Source: Nocardioides sp. B-3 | GTDB lineage: Bacteria > Actinomycetota > Actinomycetes > Propionibacteriales > Nocardioidaceae | DNA length: 64,000 bases | Direction: 5' to 3' | Assembly: GCF_024703895.1 (NCBI RefSeq) | Contig: NZ_CP087968.1 | Coordinates: 1,426,001-1,490,000, forward strand | Notes under the pieces: generated by a model | Told to the model about the DNA's origin: nothing | What the model saw: the letters and a program-made list of their open reading frames with translations, nothing else | Databases searched by the model: none | Position numbers and translations under genes: made by a program | In this document: in pieces, positions 29,621 through 40,286 of the stretch | Position numbering within the stretch: position 1 is the first letter of the stretch | Layout: the number at the start of each line of letters is the position of its first letter

Positions 29621-31140
29621 GCACCGACGTCGTCCCCGGCTTCGTCGCGGTCGTCCCGGTCACCGTCGCGACGCTCGCGATCGGCACGTGGGGACTGCGG
29701 TTCTCGCGCACCACCAGCGACTTCTTCGTCGCCTCGCGCACCGTCCGGCCAGGACTCAACGCCAGCGCGATCGGCGGTGAATACCTCTCCGCCGCCTCCT
29801 TCCTCGGGGTCGCCGGGCTCGTGCTCACCTTCGGCGCCGACATGCTCTGGTATCCGGTCGGCTGGACCGCCGGCTACCTCGTCCTGCTCGTCCCGGTCGC
29901 CGCTCCCCTGCGCCGCAGCGGCGCCTACACGCTGCCCGACTTCGCCGAGGCCCGGCTCGGCTCGCGCGGCGTGCGCGCCCCTCTGCTCGGTGCTGGTCGT
30001 GGGCATCGGTTGGCTCTACCTGCTGCCACAGTTCCGGGGCGCCGGGCTCACGCTCCGAGCCGCCATCGGCGCCCCCACGTGGGTCGGCCCGCTGGTGGTC
30101 GCGCTGGTGGTGCTGATCAACGTCGGGTCTGGCGGGATGCGCAGCATCACCTTCGTGCAGGCGTTCCAGTACTGGCTCAAGCTCACCGCACTGCTGCTGC
30201 CCGCCTGCGTGCTGCTCGCGGTGTGGGTCGGCGACGGTGCGCCCGACCCGACGATGGGGGTGGTGCGGGTGCCGACTACTGGTCGCTGCCGCTCGGCTCC
30301 GGAGGCGGCCGGGGCCTCTACGTCACCTACTCGCTGATCGTCGCGACCTTCCTCGGCACCATGGGTCTCCCCCACGTGGTCGTGCGGTTCTACACCAACC
30401 CCGACGGCCGCGCCGCCCGCCGCACCACCCTCGTCGTGCTCGCGCTGCTCGGCGCGTTCTACCTGCTGCCTCCGGTGTACGGCGCACTCGGCCGCATCTA
30501 CGCCGCCGACCTCGCGACGGCCGGCTCGGACGCGCTCGTGCTCGAGCTGCCACGGCTGATGGTGGACGGCCTGCTGGGCGAGGTGCTCACCGGCTCGGTC
30601 ACCGCCGGCGCGTTCGCCGCCTTCCTGTCGACGAGCTCCGGACTGTCCATCGCCGTGGCCGGGGTGCTCTCGCAGGACGTCACCGGCCGCCGCTTCGGCA
30701 CGCACCGGCTCTCCGGGATCGCCGCCTTCCGGGCCGGTGCGGTGGTCGCAGTGGTCGTGCCGGCGATGGTCTCGATCGCCGCACCCGACGTCGGCGTGGC
30801 TCGCACGGTGGGGCTCGCCTTCGCGGTCGCCGCCTCCACGTTCTGCCCGCTGCTGCTGCTCGGCATCTGGTGGCGCGGGCTCACGGCTGCGGGCGCGATC
30901 GCCGGGTTGACGGTCGGCGGGCTCGGGTCCGGCCTCGCGGTCGGCTGGACGCTGGTCACGTCCGAGACCACGGGGTGGGTCGCCATACTCCTCGGACAGC
31001 CGGCGGCCCGGAGCGTGCCCGCGGCCATCGCCACGATGGTCGTCGTCAGCCGCGCGACGCACAGCCGGGTCCCGGCGCACGCGGGCCGGTTCATGGTCCG
31101 GCTGCACACGCCGGAGTCCGTGGACCTGCAGCGCGGCTGA
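29617..31140 (+). CDS. Sodium:solute symporter, ActP-like (two frameshifts)
   Basis: SSS family carrier of about 507 residues with 13 predicted helices. Conserved pieces are SDFFVASRTVRPGLNASAIGGEYLSAASFLG, present over residues 34-64, then GMRSITFVQAFQYWLK, TMGLPHVVVRFYTNPDGRAAR and GAFAAFLSTSSGLSIAVAGV. Frames break near 29990 and 30262. The TMGLPHVVVRFYT segment is typical of acetate/propionate permeases. It is a paralogue of the actP gene downstream and lacks an adjacent DUF485, having the two-helix protein instead. Confidence 0.87.
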   Translation: MSTDVVPGFVAVVPVTVATLAIGTWGLRFSRTTSDFFVASRTVRPGLNASAIGGEYLSAASFLGVAGLVLTFGADMLWYPVGWTAGYLVLLVPVAAPLRRSGAYTLPDFAEARLGSRGVRAPLLGAGRGHRLALPAATVPGRRAHAPSRHRRPHVGRPAGGRAGGADQRRVWRDAQHHLRAGVPVLAQAHRTAAARLRAARGVGRRRCARPDDGGGAGADYWSLPLGSGGGRGLYVTYSLIVATFLGTMGLPHVVVRFYTNPDGRAARRTTLVVLALLGAFYLLPPVYGALGRIYAADLATAGSDALVLELPRLMVDGLLGEVLTGSVTAGAFAAFLSTSSGLSIAVAGVLSQDVTGRRFGTHRLSGIAAFRAGAVVAVVVPAMVSIAAPDVGVARTVGLAFAVAASTFCPLLLLGIWWRGLTAAGAIAGLTVGGLGSGLAVGWTLVTSETTGWVAILLGQPAARSVPAAIATMVVVSRATHSRVPAHAGRFMVRLHTPESVDLQRG

Positions 31141-31238
31141 CCGTTCGTCGCGCCAGACCGACCGTTCGCCGATGGGGTCGAGCCACCCGGCGACGTACAC
31201 CCCGTCGGACCTGCCGTGGCGCGGGCGCCCGGTGCCAC

Positions 31239-31254
31239 CGTGACGGTGATCACA
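31239..31254. promoter_or_regulatory. Candidate Crp/GlxR binding site
   Basis: CGTGACGGTGATCACA matches TGTGA-N6-TCACA at all but the first base. It ends 16 bases before the DUF485 start codon and overlaps the leader just upstream of GAGGAGG. The regulator could be the Crp encoded at 41139-41816. Position downstream of any likely -10 suggests repression, if it is used. Confidence 0.45.
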
Positions 31255-31270
31255 TCCCGAGGAGGTCCCC

Positions 31271-31640
31271 ATGTCCGACGACACCAACAACGGAGTCCAT
31301 CAGCGCTCCGAGCATCCGATCTATGCGGAGCTGCACGACTCAGACGACTTCGCCGAGCTGCGCAAGCGCTACCGCTCCTTCGCCATCCCGTTCACCGTGG
31401 CGTTCCCCGGCCCGGTACCTGCTCTACGTGGTGATGTCGAACTGGGCCGGTGACTTCATGAGCACCAAGGTCATCGGCAACATCAACATCGCGCTGGTCT
31501 TCGGCCTGCTGCAGTTCGCGTCCACCTTCATCATCGCGTGGCTCTACGCCCGTCACATGAACACCCACGTCGACCCGCTCGCACGCTCGCTCACGGCGCG
31601 CTACGACGCGGAGCTGCGCGGCGACAGAGGAGATTCCTGA
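31271..31640 (+). CDS. DUF485 membrane protein (one frameshift)
   Basis: Small partner of ActP-type symporters, about 122 residues. ELRKRYRSFAIPFTVAF leads into the first helix (WYLLYVVMSNWAGDFM after repair) and a second helix follows (INIALVFGLLQFASTFIIAW), then YARHMNTHVDPLA, the DUF485 signature. The frame breaks at 31405-31415, where CCCCGGCCCGG replaces the two CCTGG expected in FLAWYLL. Ribosome binding site GAGGAGG. Its stop overlaps actP as TGATG. Confidence 0.9.
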
Positions 31641-33250
31641 TGTCCAACACCGAGACCCTCACCGCGGTCCTCTTCCTCGCGGTCGTCGCCGTCACCGTCG
31701 CCATCACGTTCTGGGCCAGCCGCCAGTCGTCGGGCGCCGCGGACTTCTACGCCGGTGGGCGCCAGTTCAGCGGCTTCCAGAACGGCATGGCCGTGTCCGG
31801 CGACTACATGTCGGCGGCGTCCTTCCTCGGCATCTCCGGGCTGATCGCGCTCAACGGCTACGACGGCTTCCTCTACTCGATCGGCTTCCTCGTCGCCCGG
31901 CTCGTCGCGCTCCTGCTCGTCGCCGAGCTGCTCCGCAACTCGGGTCGCTACACGATGGCCGACCAGCTGGCCTACCGGATGAAGCAACGACCGGTGCGTA
32001 CGGCGGCCGCCACCTCGACCGTCGTCGTGTCGATCTTCTACCTGCTGGCCCAGATGGTCGGCGCGGGCGCACTCGTCACGCTCCTGCTCGGCATCGAGGG
32101 CGAGACGGCCAAGGCCCTCGTCATCGTCATGGTCGGTCTGCTGATGGTCTTCTACGTCACCGTCGGCGGCATGAAGGGCACCACGTACGTACAGATCGTC
32201 AAGGCCGTCCTGCTGATGGTCGGCACCGTGCTGATCACCTTCCCCGGTGCTCGCGAAGTTCGACTTCAACCTGTCCGAGCTGCTCGGCGCCGCCGCCTCC
32301 AACACGGGCAAGGGCGACGCGTTCCTCCAGCCCGGGCTGAAGTACGGCATCGACCTGACCAGCAAGGTGGACTTCATCTCGCTCGGCATCGCGCTGGTCC
32401 TCGGAACGGCGGGCCTCCCCCACATCCTGATCCGCTTCTACACCGTGCCGACCGCCAAGGCGGCGCGCACCTCGGTGATGTGGGCGATCGGCCTGATCGG
32501 GTCGTTCTACCTGATGACGCTGGCCCTCGGCTTCGGTGCCGCTGCGCTCCTCGACACGGGTGCGGGCAGCAAGGTCGCCGAGAGCGGGGGCAACCTCGGC
32601 CTCGCCGCTCCTCGCGGAGGCAGTCGGTGGCGGAGCGGGCACGACCGGCGGCGCGGTGCTGCTGGCCCTGATCTCGGCCGTGGCCTTCGCGACCATCCTC
32701 GCGGTGGTCGCCGGGCTGACGCTGACCTCGGCCTCGTCGGTGGCGCACGACCTGTACGCCAATGTGATCAAGAAAGGTGCGGCCAGCGAGAAGGAGGAGG
32801 TCCGGGTCGCCCGGATCTCGGCCTTCGTCATCGGCGGCATCGCGATCGCGCTGGCGATCCCGGCGCAGAAGCTCAACATCGCCTTCCCCGGTGGCGCTGG
32901 CCTTCGCCGTCGCGGCCTCGGCCAACCTGCCGTCGATCCTGTTCAACCTGTTCTGGCGGCGGTTCAACACCCGCGGCGCCACGTGGGCGATCTACGGCGG
33001 ACTCATCACGTGCCCGGTCCTCGTGGCCTCGTCGCCGGTGGTCTCGGGATCCCCGACGGCGCTGTTCACCGGGCAGGACTGGTCGTGGTTCCCGCTCGCC
33101 AACCCGGGCATCATCTCGATCCCGGCCGGATTCTTCTTCGGCTGGCTCGGGACCGTGACCTCCAAGGAGGTCGAGTCGGAGCTGGCCTTCGACGAGCTCG
33201 AGGTGCGTGCGCTCACCGGTGCCGGCGCGGAAGCCGCCGTACACCACTGA
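31640..33250 (+). CDS. actP: Cation/acetate symporter (three frameshifts)
   Basis: SSS family permease of about 535 residues that imports acetate and similar short acids with Na+ or H+. Conserved parts: [69 protein letters not shown] and [15 protein letters not shown]. Frames break at 32242-32247, near 32610 and at 32886-32891; the first and third show TTCCCCGGTG where TTC-CTG-GTG is expected. It is coupled to DUF485 as in Escherichia coli yjcH-actP, and acs follows after a terminator. Confidence 0.93.
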
Positions 33251-33266
33251 GCCACCCGCACAGGGC

Positions 33267-33301
33267 GGCGGCCCGTTGGCCACCGGGGCCGACGGGCCGC
33301 C
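33267..33301 (+). terminator. Terminator after actP
   Basis: GGCGGCCCGT at 33267-33276 pairs with ACGGGCCGCC at 33292-33301; the 15-base loop contains further GGCC pairing. TCTT follows. It lies 16 bases past the actP stop. Confidence 0.7.
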
Positions 33302-33402
33302 GTCTTGAGCAGGGCTCCCTATCCGAACGACGGGTGGTCGCCACCGCGGCGCCCGAGTAGTTTCAAGCCGACAGCCGACGAAACGATTTCCCGGGAGATG
33401 TC

Positions 33403-35366
33403 ATGTCCGACCAGACCCTCGCGAACCTGAGCCACGAGGAGCGTCGCTTCGAGCCGCCCGCCGAGCTCGCAGCCGGCGCCAACGTCACGGAGGAGGCCTA
33501 TGACCGGGCCGACTCCGACCGGTTGGCGTTCTGGGAGCAGGCCGCCGAGCGGCTCCAGTGGGGGCAGAAGTGGGACCGGGTCCTCGACTGGACGAACCCG
33601 CCGTTCGCGAAGTGGTTCGTCGGCGGCACCATCAACGCCTCGGTCAACTGCGTCGACCGGCACGTCGACGCCGGCAACGGTGACAAGGTCGCGATCCACT
33701 GGGTCGGCGAACCGGCCGACGACATCCGCGACATCACCTACGCCGACCTGCTCGACCGGGTCTCCCGGGCCGCCAACGCGCTCACCGAGCTCGGTGTGCG
33801 CAAGGGTGACCGGGTCGCGATCTACATGCCGATGATCCCCGAGGTCGTCGTCGCGATGCTGGCCTGCGCCCGCCTCGGCGCACCGCACACCGTCGTCTTC
33901 GGCGGCTTCTCCGCCGACGCCCTCGCGTCCCGCGTCACCGACTGCGGCGCCAAGGTCATCCTCACCGCCGACGGCGGTTACCGCCGCGGGGCACCGTCCG
34001 CGCTGAAGCCTGCCGTGGACGAGGCCGTGGCCAAGGTGGGAGGCGACCTCGTCGAGCACGTCGTCGTCGTACGCCGAACGGGCCAGGGACATCGCGTGGG
34101 ACGACAGCCGGGACGTGTGGTGGCACGACGTCGTGGACGCCGCGTCGCCCGATCACGAGGCCGAGATGCACGACTCCGAGCACCCGCTCTACGTCATGTA
34201 CACCTCCGGCACGACCGGGACGCCGAAGGGCATCCTGCACACGACCGGCGGCTACCTGACGGGCACGTCCTACACCCACTGGTCGGTCTTCGACCTCAAG
34301 GACGACGACGTCTACTGGTGCACCGCCGACGTCGGCTGGGTGACCGGGCACAGCTACATGGTCTACGGGCCGCTCGCCAACGGCGCGACGCAGGTGATGT
34401 ACGAAGGCACGCCCGATGCCCCGCACAAGGGCCGCTGGTGGGAGATCATCGCGAAGTACGGCGTCACGATCTTCTACACCGCGCCGACCGCGATCCGGAC
34501 CTTCATGAAGTGGGGCGACGACATCCCCGCCGAGCACGACCTGTCCTCGATCCGGCTGCTCGGCTCGGTCGGTGAGTCGATCAACCCCGAGGCCTACATC
34601 TGGTACCGCAAGAACATCGGCGCGGACAAGACGCCCATCGTCGACACTGGTGGCAGACCGAGACCGGTCAGATCATGATCAGCCCGCTGCCGGGCGTCAC
34701 CGCCGGCAAGCCGGGCTCGGCGATGAAGGCACTGCCCGGCATCTCCGTCGACGTGGTCAACGACGAGGCCGAGTCGGTCGGCAACGGCAACGGCGGCTAC
34801 CTCGTGATCCGCGAGCCGTGGCCGGCCATGCTGCGCACCCTGTGGGGTGATGACCAGCGGTTCATCGACACCTACTGGTCCCGCTGGGAGGGCCTCTACT
34901 TCGCCGGCGACGGTGCGAAGCTCGACGAGGACGGCGACGTCTGGCTGCTCGGTCGCGTCGACGACGTCATGAACGTGTCGGGCCACCGCCTGTCGACCAC
35001 CGAGATCGAGTCGGCGCTGGTGTCGCACCCCAAGGTCGCGGAGGCGGCCGTGGTCGGCGCGGCCGACGACATGACCGGCCGGCCGTCTGCGCGTTCGTGA
35101 TCCTGCGCGAGGCCGCCGGCGACGGCGGCGCCGACATCGTCGAGGACCTGCGCAAGCACGTCGCCAAGGAGATCGGCGCGATCGCCAAGCCCCGCCAGAT
35201 CATGATCGTCCCCGAGCTGCCCAAGACCCGCTCCGGCAAGATCATGCGCCGCCTGCTCAAGGACGTCGCCGAGCACCGCGAGGTGGGCGACGTCACCACC
35301 CTCGCCGACTCCACCGTGATGGACCTGATCAAGGGCAAGGAGGGCGCGTCCGCCTCGGAGGAGTGA
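33403..35366 (+). CDS. acs: Acetyl-CoA synthetase (three frameshifts)
   Basis: AMP-forming ligase that turns acetate, ATP and CoA into acetyl-CoA; about 654 residues. The AMP-binding motif is [11 protein letters not shown], followed by [14 protein letters not shown]; the invariant WWQTETG is recovered after repair at 34645-34653 (CTGG for CCTGG), and MTGQAVCAF after repair at 35079-35082 (CCGG for CCAGG). The acetylated Lys lies in [11 protein letters not shown] near the end. A third break is near 34075. A TAGTTT hexamer at 33358-33363 may be the -10, and GGGAGA precedes the ATG. It follows its own uptake genes. Confidence 0.96.
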
Positions 35367-35381
35367 CGCTCGCCATTTTCG

Positions 35382-35442
35382 ATACTCCGTGACGAACGGA
35401 CCCCCGATGCGCTGATCTGGGGGTCCGTTTGTCACGGAGTAT
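35382..35442. terminator. Long bidirectional terminator between acs and the cNMP-binding gene
   Basis: Arms of 24 bases (35382-35405 and 35419-35442) pair with a single G-T mismatch around a 13-base loop. It lies 15 bases past the acs stop and 9 bases past the stop of the convergent minus gene, so it can serve both. Confidence 0.85.
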
Positions 35443-35451
35443 GCAGATGCT

Positions 35452-35874
35452 TCAGGCGGAGCGCGCCTCGGCCTCACGCAACCGCGCACACAGGGTCTTG
35501 AGGAGCTGGCGGGCGAAGGCGGGATCCTCGTCCAGCACCTTCTCGAAGCCCGTGTGCGGGATCGCGAGCGCCGTGAGGGGCTCGATGGCGGTCACGGTCG
35601 CTGACCGCGCCCGGCCGTCGATCATGCTGATCTCGCCGAAGGAGTCACCCGGCCCGAGGGTCCGCAGCACGCGGCCGTCCTTGCTGACGCTCGCCTTGCC
35701 CTCGAGGATGAGGTGGAACGCCATCGCGCCCAGCCCCTCGGTGGCGAGCTCCTTGCCCTCGGGGTGGGTCGTCTCCCCGGAGGCCCGGACCAGCCGCTTC
35801 AGCTGACCCTTGGACAGGTCGCGGAAGAGCTCCACCTCGGCGACCGGGTGCATCAGTTCTCGTTCGCTCGCCAT
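35452..35874 (-). CDS. Cyclic-nucleotide-binding-domain protein
   Basis: A 140-residue single cNMP domain with no DNA-binding part. The phosphate-binding cassette reads GDSFGEISMIDGRARSATV, including the Glu and Arg that contact a cyclic nucleotide, and the protein ends with the C-helix FARQLLKTLCARLREAEA. The ATG at 35872-35874 follows AGGAGG. The gene lies 56 bp downstream of nhaA on the same strand and may regulate it or another partner by binding. The frame is intact. In some actinobacteria such proteins are fused to acyltransferases; no fusion is seen here. Confidence 0.85.
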   Translation of the reverse strand: MASERELMHPVAEVELFRDLSKGQLKRLVRASGETTHPEGKELATEGLGAMAFHLILEGKASVSKDGRVLRTLGPGDSFGEISMIDGRARSATVTAIEPLTALAIPHTGFEKVLDEDPAFARQLLKTLCARLREAEARSA

Positions 35875-35930
35875 GGGTGGCCTCCTCGGCGACGGTCTGT
35901 CCACACTAGGACGCCGGGCCGCAACGGCGC

Positions 35931-37314
35931 CTACCCAATCGTGGCTACTTCCTCCGGCTCGCTGTCGTGGCGCGACGTCGCCAGCAGGAGTACGGCGACG
36001 CCGACCGCCGCAGCGACCGGGGGACGCCAGCAGGATCCCCACCTTGGCGTCGTCACCCGGGTCGGCCGACCCCGGGAACGACAATCCGGCGATGAACAAC
36101 GACACCGTGAACCCCACCCCGGCCACGGCTCCGACACCGGCGAGCATCGGCCGGGTGGTGCGGTCGGGCAGCCGGCCGAGGCCGAGCTTCACCGCGATGA
36201 ACGACGCGAGCACGATCCCGACGGGCTTGCCCAGCACCAGCCCGGCCACGATCCCGAGGGCAACGGACGAGGTGACCGCGTCGCCGATCCCGCCCAGCGC
36301 GACGCCGGCGTTGGCGAGTGCGAAGACCGGCAGCACGACGTACGACGAGATGGGGTGCAGGGCGGACTGCAGCCGTTCGACCATCGGCACGGACTCGCCG
36401 AGCAGGAACCTCAACCGTCCCAGCTCGTCGGGGTCGAGGCGGTTGTCGACGAGCGCCCGGCGGGGCGAGCGGCGTGCGACGTCCTCGTTGAGCAGTGCCT
36501 TGGCGGGTGTGATCAGGCCGATCGCGACGCCGGCGAGGGTGGCGTGCACGCCCGACTGGAGCAGCGCGAACCACGCAACGACCCCGAGGCACGACGTAGA
36601 CCGAGACCGCCCACACGCGCCTTCTGCAGCCCGAACATCAGCGCGAGGAGCCCGAGCGCCAGCGCGAGCCACCACATCGACAGCGACGAGGTGTAGAAGA
36701 CCGCGATGACGATGATGGCGCCGATGTCGTCGACGATCGCGAGCGTCAGCAGGAAGAGCCTGTAGCGCCGACGGGATCCGCCGGCCCAGCAGGCCGAGCA
36801 CGCCGACGGCGAAGGCGATGTCGGTCGCCATCGGAATGCCCCAACCGGAGCTGGCGGGACCGCCGCCCGCGATCAGCGCGTAGACACCGGCCGGCACCAG
36901 CATGCCGCCGATGGCCGCAATGATCGGCAGCGCCGCGGTCTTCGGGTCGCGCAGGTCGCCGTTGACGAGCTCGTACTTGATCTCGAGCCCGACGACGAAG
37001 AAGAAGATCACCATCAGGGCGTCGTTCACCCAGTGCTGCAGCGACTCCTCGATCCGGAGGCTGCCGAGATCGATCCCGATCGGGGTGTGCCAGAAGCTGT
37101 CATAGGACGACGCGCCCGGGCCGTTCGCCCAGACCAGCGCGACGACGGCGGCCGCGAGCAGCAGCACCGAACCGGCCGCCTCGACGCGCAGGAACTCGCG
37201 GATCGGGCGGGCCACGAGGCGCGCGAGCGGCTTGTTGCTGGCGAGGTAGGACGGCCCGGCGTTCCAGACGTCGTCGTCGGCAAGGTCGGAGGAGCCGTGC
37301 GGAAGGATCGGCAT
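35931..37314 (-). CDS. nhaA: Na+/H+ antiporter NhaA (about three frameshifts)
   Basis: Twelve-helix antiporter that exports Na+ in exchange for H+. Visible are REFLRVEAAGSVLLLAAAVVA, VNDALMVIFFFVVGLEIKYE, the helix VGVLGLLGRRIPSAL, then SGVHATLAGVAIGLITPAKA and GVGAVAGVGFTVSLFIAGL. The motif with two Asp in helix V lies in the region damaged between 36590 and 36790. A third break at 36017-36023 has CCGGGGG for an expected CCAGG (CCTGG on the coding strand). The start is uncertain: ATG at 37312-37314 used, with ATG at 37354-37356 or GTG at 37360-37362 as alternatives. Confidence 0.9.
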
Positions 37315-37489
37315 GTGGCGGCGGCTTTCGGGTCGCGGAAGTGAACTCCGCGGCATCAACACCGCGGGCCGACCAGACTTCCCGGCTCACCTGCGGTCCA
37401 GCCTAGCGGTGATCCGTGGGCACGCCGATCCGGTCGCGGAGTTTGTGTAGGGTCGGACGGGTCAGCCCGCGCCGTACGAAGGACCACAG

Positions 37490-37887
37490 ATGGCACCCGA
37501 ACCGATGAAGAACTCCGATCCGACGATCGGCGCTCTCGTCATCGACGCCAGCCGCGACATCTCGACCCTGATCTCCAAGGAGATCGAGCTCGCCAAGTCG
37601 GAGCTCAAGGTCAGCTTCAAGCACGGCGGCACCGGCATCGGCCTCTTCGCGGCGGCCGGCTTCCCGGCGCTGCTCGCGATCATCATGTTGTCGGTCGCGT
37701 TCGCCTACTTCATCCACATGACCGGGCTCGACCTCGGCGTGGTGCTTCCTGATCGTGTTCGCGGTCTATCTCCTGATCGCCGGCATCCTCGCCTTCATCG
37801 GCGTCAAGCAGGTCAAGCAGGTCAAGGGGCCCGAGCGCGATGGCGCAGGGCCGGGAGATTCCCGCAGCCCTGAAGGGCCGCAGCTGA
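37490..37887 (+). CDS. Holin-fold (DUF1469) membrane protein (two frameshifts)
   Basis: About 132 residues of the actinobacterial 'phage holin family' (PF07332), which is chromosomal and not phage-linked here. SRDISTLISKEIELAKSELK is the family signature; two membrane helices follow (GIGLFAAAGFPALLAIIML and FLIVFAVYLLIAGILAFIGV), then a basic tail KQVKQVKGPER. Frames break near 37743 and near 37845; the second gives the usual end AQGREIPAALKGRS. It matches Rv3669 by position, divergent from nhaA and convergent with marP. Function unknown. Confidence 0.82.
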
Positions 37888-37899
37888 CGTGCACGGCGA

Positions 37900-39076
37900 T
37901 CAGCCGACGCAGCTCCCGGTGTCGACCTCGGCCTCGGAGGTGACGCCCGGGGCGGCGCTCTCGGCGACCTGCTCGGCGGTGAGCGCGTAGCCCGTGTCGG
38001 GATCGGTCACCGACGCGGCGAAGATCAGCCCCACCACCTCGCCGCCCGAGTTGACGATCGGGCCACCCGAGTTGCCCCGGCGGATCAGCGCGCGCAGCGA
38101 GAAGACGTCACGCAGGACGGTGCCCGCGCCGTAGATGTTCGGCGAGCGGAGGCGCTGCTCGGCCCGGATCCGGCCGGTCTGCACGTCGTAGGGACCGTCC
38201 TGCGGGTAGCCGAGGACGGCGACCCCGTCCCGGGGCTCGGCCGACTGGTCGAAGACGAGGTGCGGCAGCTCGCCCTCGTTGAGCGCGAGCACCGCGACGT
38301 CGATCTCGGGGTTGTAGACGACCACGCTCGCCGGCACGGAGACCCCGCCGATCTCGACCTCCGGGTTGTCGACACCCGCGACGACGTGGGCGTTGGTCAT
38401 CAGGCGACCCGGCGAGTAGAGGAAGCCGGAGCCCTCGACGCCGCTGCCGCAGTTGTTGCTGCCGCGCACCTTGAGCACGCTCGGCGCGGCATCCAGCACG
38501 TCGGGGTCGGTCAGCAGCCGCTCCGGCCCGGGGCCGACCCGGACGATCCGCTCGGGCGCGAAGGGCTCGAGGTAACGCGGGAAGAAGGTGGTGCCGACGA
38601 CGTTGTTGAAGGCGCCCAGCACCTCGGAGGCCCGGGCGGGCAGCATGCCGTCGACCTCGGCCAGCACCGCGGACTCGCGCACGATGGGGGTGATGCCGCC
38701 GATCCGCGAACCCGAGATCGCGACACCGAGGGCCCAGGAGACCAGCAGCACCGCGGCGGCACTGAGTGCGGCGCCGCCGATGGCGTCGACGGCGCGGATG
38801 GGCTGCCACTTGATCCGGGCCCGGATGCGCGCACCGACGAACTGGAGCAGCGCCTGCCCGAGCGACGCGGACAGGATCACGATGAAGAGGGCCCCCAGCG
38901 AGACCCAGATCGACGGCTCTGCATCACCGAGCGCGATCGGCGCGACCCACACGCCGAAGAGCCCTCCGCACAACAGGCCCGCGGTGGCGAAGGCGCCGGT
39001 GACGAAGCCCTGCCAGTACCCCCGACAGGGCATAGATGCCCACGAGTGCCACCGGGCACCAGTCGAGGATGTTCAC
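37900..39076 (-). CDS. marP: Membrane-anchored periplasmic serine protease MarP (one frameshift)
   Basis: About 392 residues. The N-terminal CvpA-like part has four membrane helices; the protease domain has the triad His in LMTNAHVVAG, Asp in PEIDVAVLAL and Ser in RRGNSGGPIV. Two cysteines (SNNCGSG and the C-terminal DTGSCVG) match the disulfide known to activate the M. tuberculosis enzyme, which protects against acid and oxidative stress. The GTG at 39074-39076 follows GAGGAG; the frame breaks near 39025. It ends a run of minus genes from nth to marP with overlaps or 4-bp gaps, so it is in their operon. Confidence 0.92.
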
Positions 39077-39080
39077 GCGG

Positions 39081-39783
39081 CTACTCCTCGAAGCGAGTGT
39101 TCGGCCGCATCGGAACGGTCGGTGTGGGATCACCATGCAGCATGTAGTCCGGCAGGTCACGCACCTGATCGGTGTCCCACTCGTTCGACCACCCGACGAA
39201 GTCGAAGAGCCGGGCGATGATCCCGGCCGTGAAGCCCCACAGGATGACGTCGCGCTCGGGCCCGATCAGGAACCCCGGGCCGAGCCAGCCGGACGGGTGA
39301 CGCACGTTGATCCGGGTGGGCGGGATCGAGCAGGTCGTCGATCACGACGTGGTGGATCGCGTGCACCTCGTCAGGGCTGACGACGCTGACCTCGCCGCGG
39401 TGGCGCCAGTAGCCGAGGATCGGCGTGACCGCGAAGTTGGACGGCGGCAGCCACAGCTCGGGCAGCTCGCCGAACACCTCGATCTCGGCCGGGTCGAGGC
39501 CGATCTCCTCCTCCGCCTCGCGCACCGCAGCCTCGACCGGTGTCTCGCCGGGGTCGATCGTGCCGCCGGGGAAGGACACCTGCCCCGGGTGCGAGCGCAT
39601 GTGGTGCGCACGCTCGGTGAGCAGCAGCTCCCCTCGCCCGTCGCCATCGACATCTGCAAACAGGATGAGTACGGCGCCGCGCCGCGCATCAGAGTCCTCG
39701 GGCGGCATGAAGCGGGTCAGCTCGTGGACCGTGATCGCGGCCGCGCCCTCGGCGACGGGCGCCAGCCAGTCCGGGACGCTCAC
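39081..39783 (-). CDS. NUDIX hydrolase, CoA pyrophosphatase type (one frameshift)
   Basis: About 234 residues. The Nudix box runs from GGTIDPGETPVEAA to VREAEEEIGL, and the preceding LTERAHHMRSHPGQVSFPGG is the signature of CoA diphosphatases (PS01293-type), which cleave CoA to phosphopantetheine and adenosine 3',5'-bisphosphate. The frame breaks near 39325. The GTG at 39781-39783 overlaps the tlpA stop as GTGA, and marP follows after 4 bp. Same position as Rv3672c. Confidence 0.9.
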
Positions 39784-40286
39784 AGCTGCACCCCGAGGTG
39801 CTCGTCGACCATCTCCACCAGCTCGTCGCTCGTCTCGATCACGACCGCCTCGACATGCGTGACCGTGCCGTCCTCGGCCACGAACGCGAGATAGGGCAGG
39901 CCACGCATCAGCGGGAACGCGCCCTGTCCGTTGATGTCGCCGGCCTCGTCCTGCACGAGCGGATAGGTCACGCCCGACTTCTTCACCAGCGCGCGGGCGT
40001 CCTCGAGCTGGTGGTCCCGGGAAGTCGATGCCGAGCATGGCCACGCGATCGCCGTACGCCGCATGGAACTCCTCGAGGACCGGCATCTCCTTGCGACACG
40101 GCGGGCACCGGGGAGGCCCACAGCGAGATGACGGCCGGGCCGCGGAGCTCTCCCGTCGACGGGCTCACCGCCGTCGAAGCCGGCGAGCGTGATGTCGGGC
40201 AACCGATCGTCCGCAACCTCCGCAGGCTGGCTGCAGCCGGTCACGACCAGCGCGGCACACAGGGCAAGGGCGAGAGACCGGATCAC
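39780..40286 (-). CDS. TlpA-like thioredoxin lipoprotein (three frameshifts)
   Basis: Exported thiol-disulfide protein of about 168 residues. The GTG at 40284-40286 starts a lipoprotein signal with lipobox VVTGC. After repair the active site reads [13 protein letters not shown]; the break at 40108-40113 hides it (CCCCGG on the coding strand for CCTGG). Further breaks lie near 40155 and 40020. The fold continues with [12 protein letters not shown] and [20 protein letters not shown] overlaps on both sides link it to nth and the nudix gene. It may reduce cytochrome c or other exported thiols; it matches Rv3673c. Confidence 0.87.
   Translation of the reverse strand: MIRSLALALCAALVVTGCSQPAEVADDRLPDITLAGFDGGEPVDGRAPRPGRHLAVGLPGARRVARRCRSSRSSMRRTAIAWPCSASTSRDHQLEDARALVKKSGVTYPLVQDEAGDINGQGAFPLMRGLPYLAFVAEDGTVTHVEAVVIETSDELVEMVDEHLGVQL

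Noticed and set aside
37490..37887. Prophage remnant suggested by a holin-like protein
   Set aside because: No other phage gene is near and the family is a normal chromosomal one in this gene order.
40108..40113. Programmed frameshift at the TlpA active site
   Set aside because: The same CCCCGG error pattern occurs in many unrelated genes without slippery sequence or downstream structure in common.
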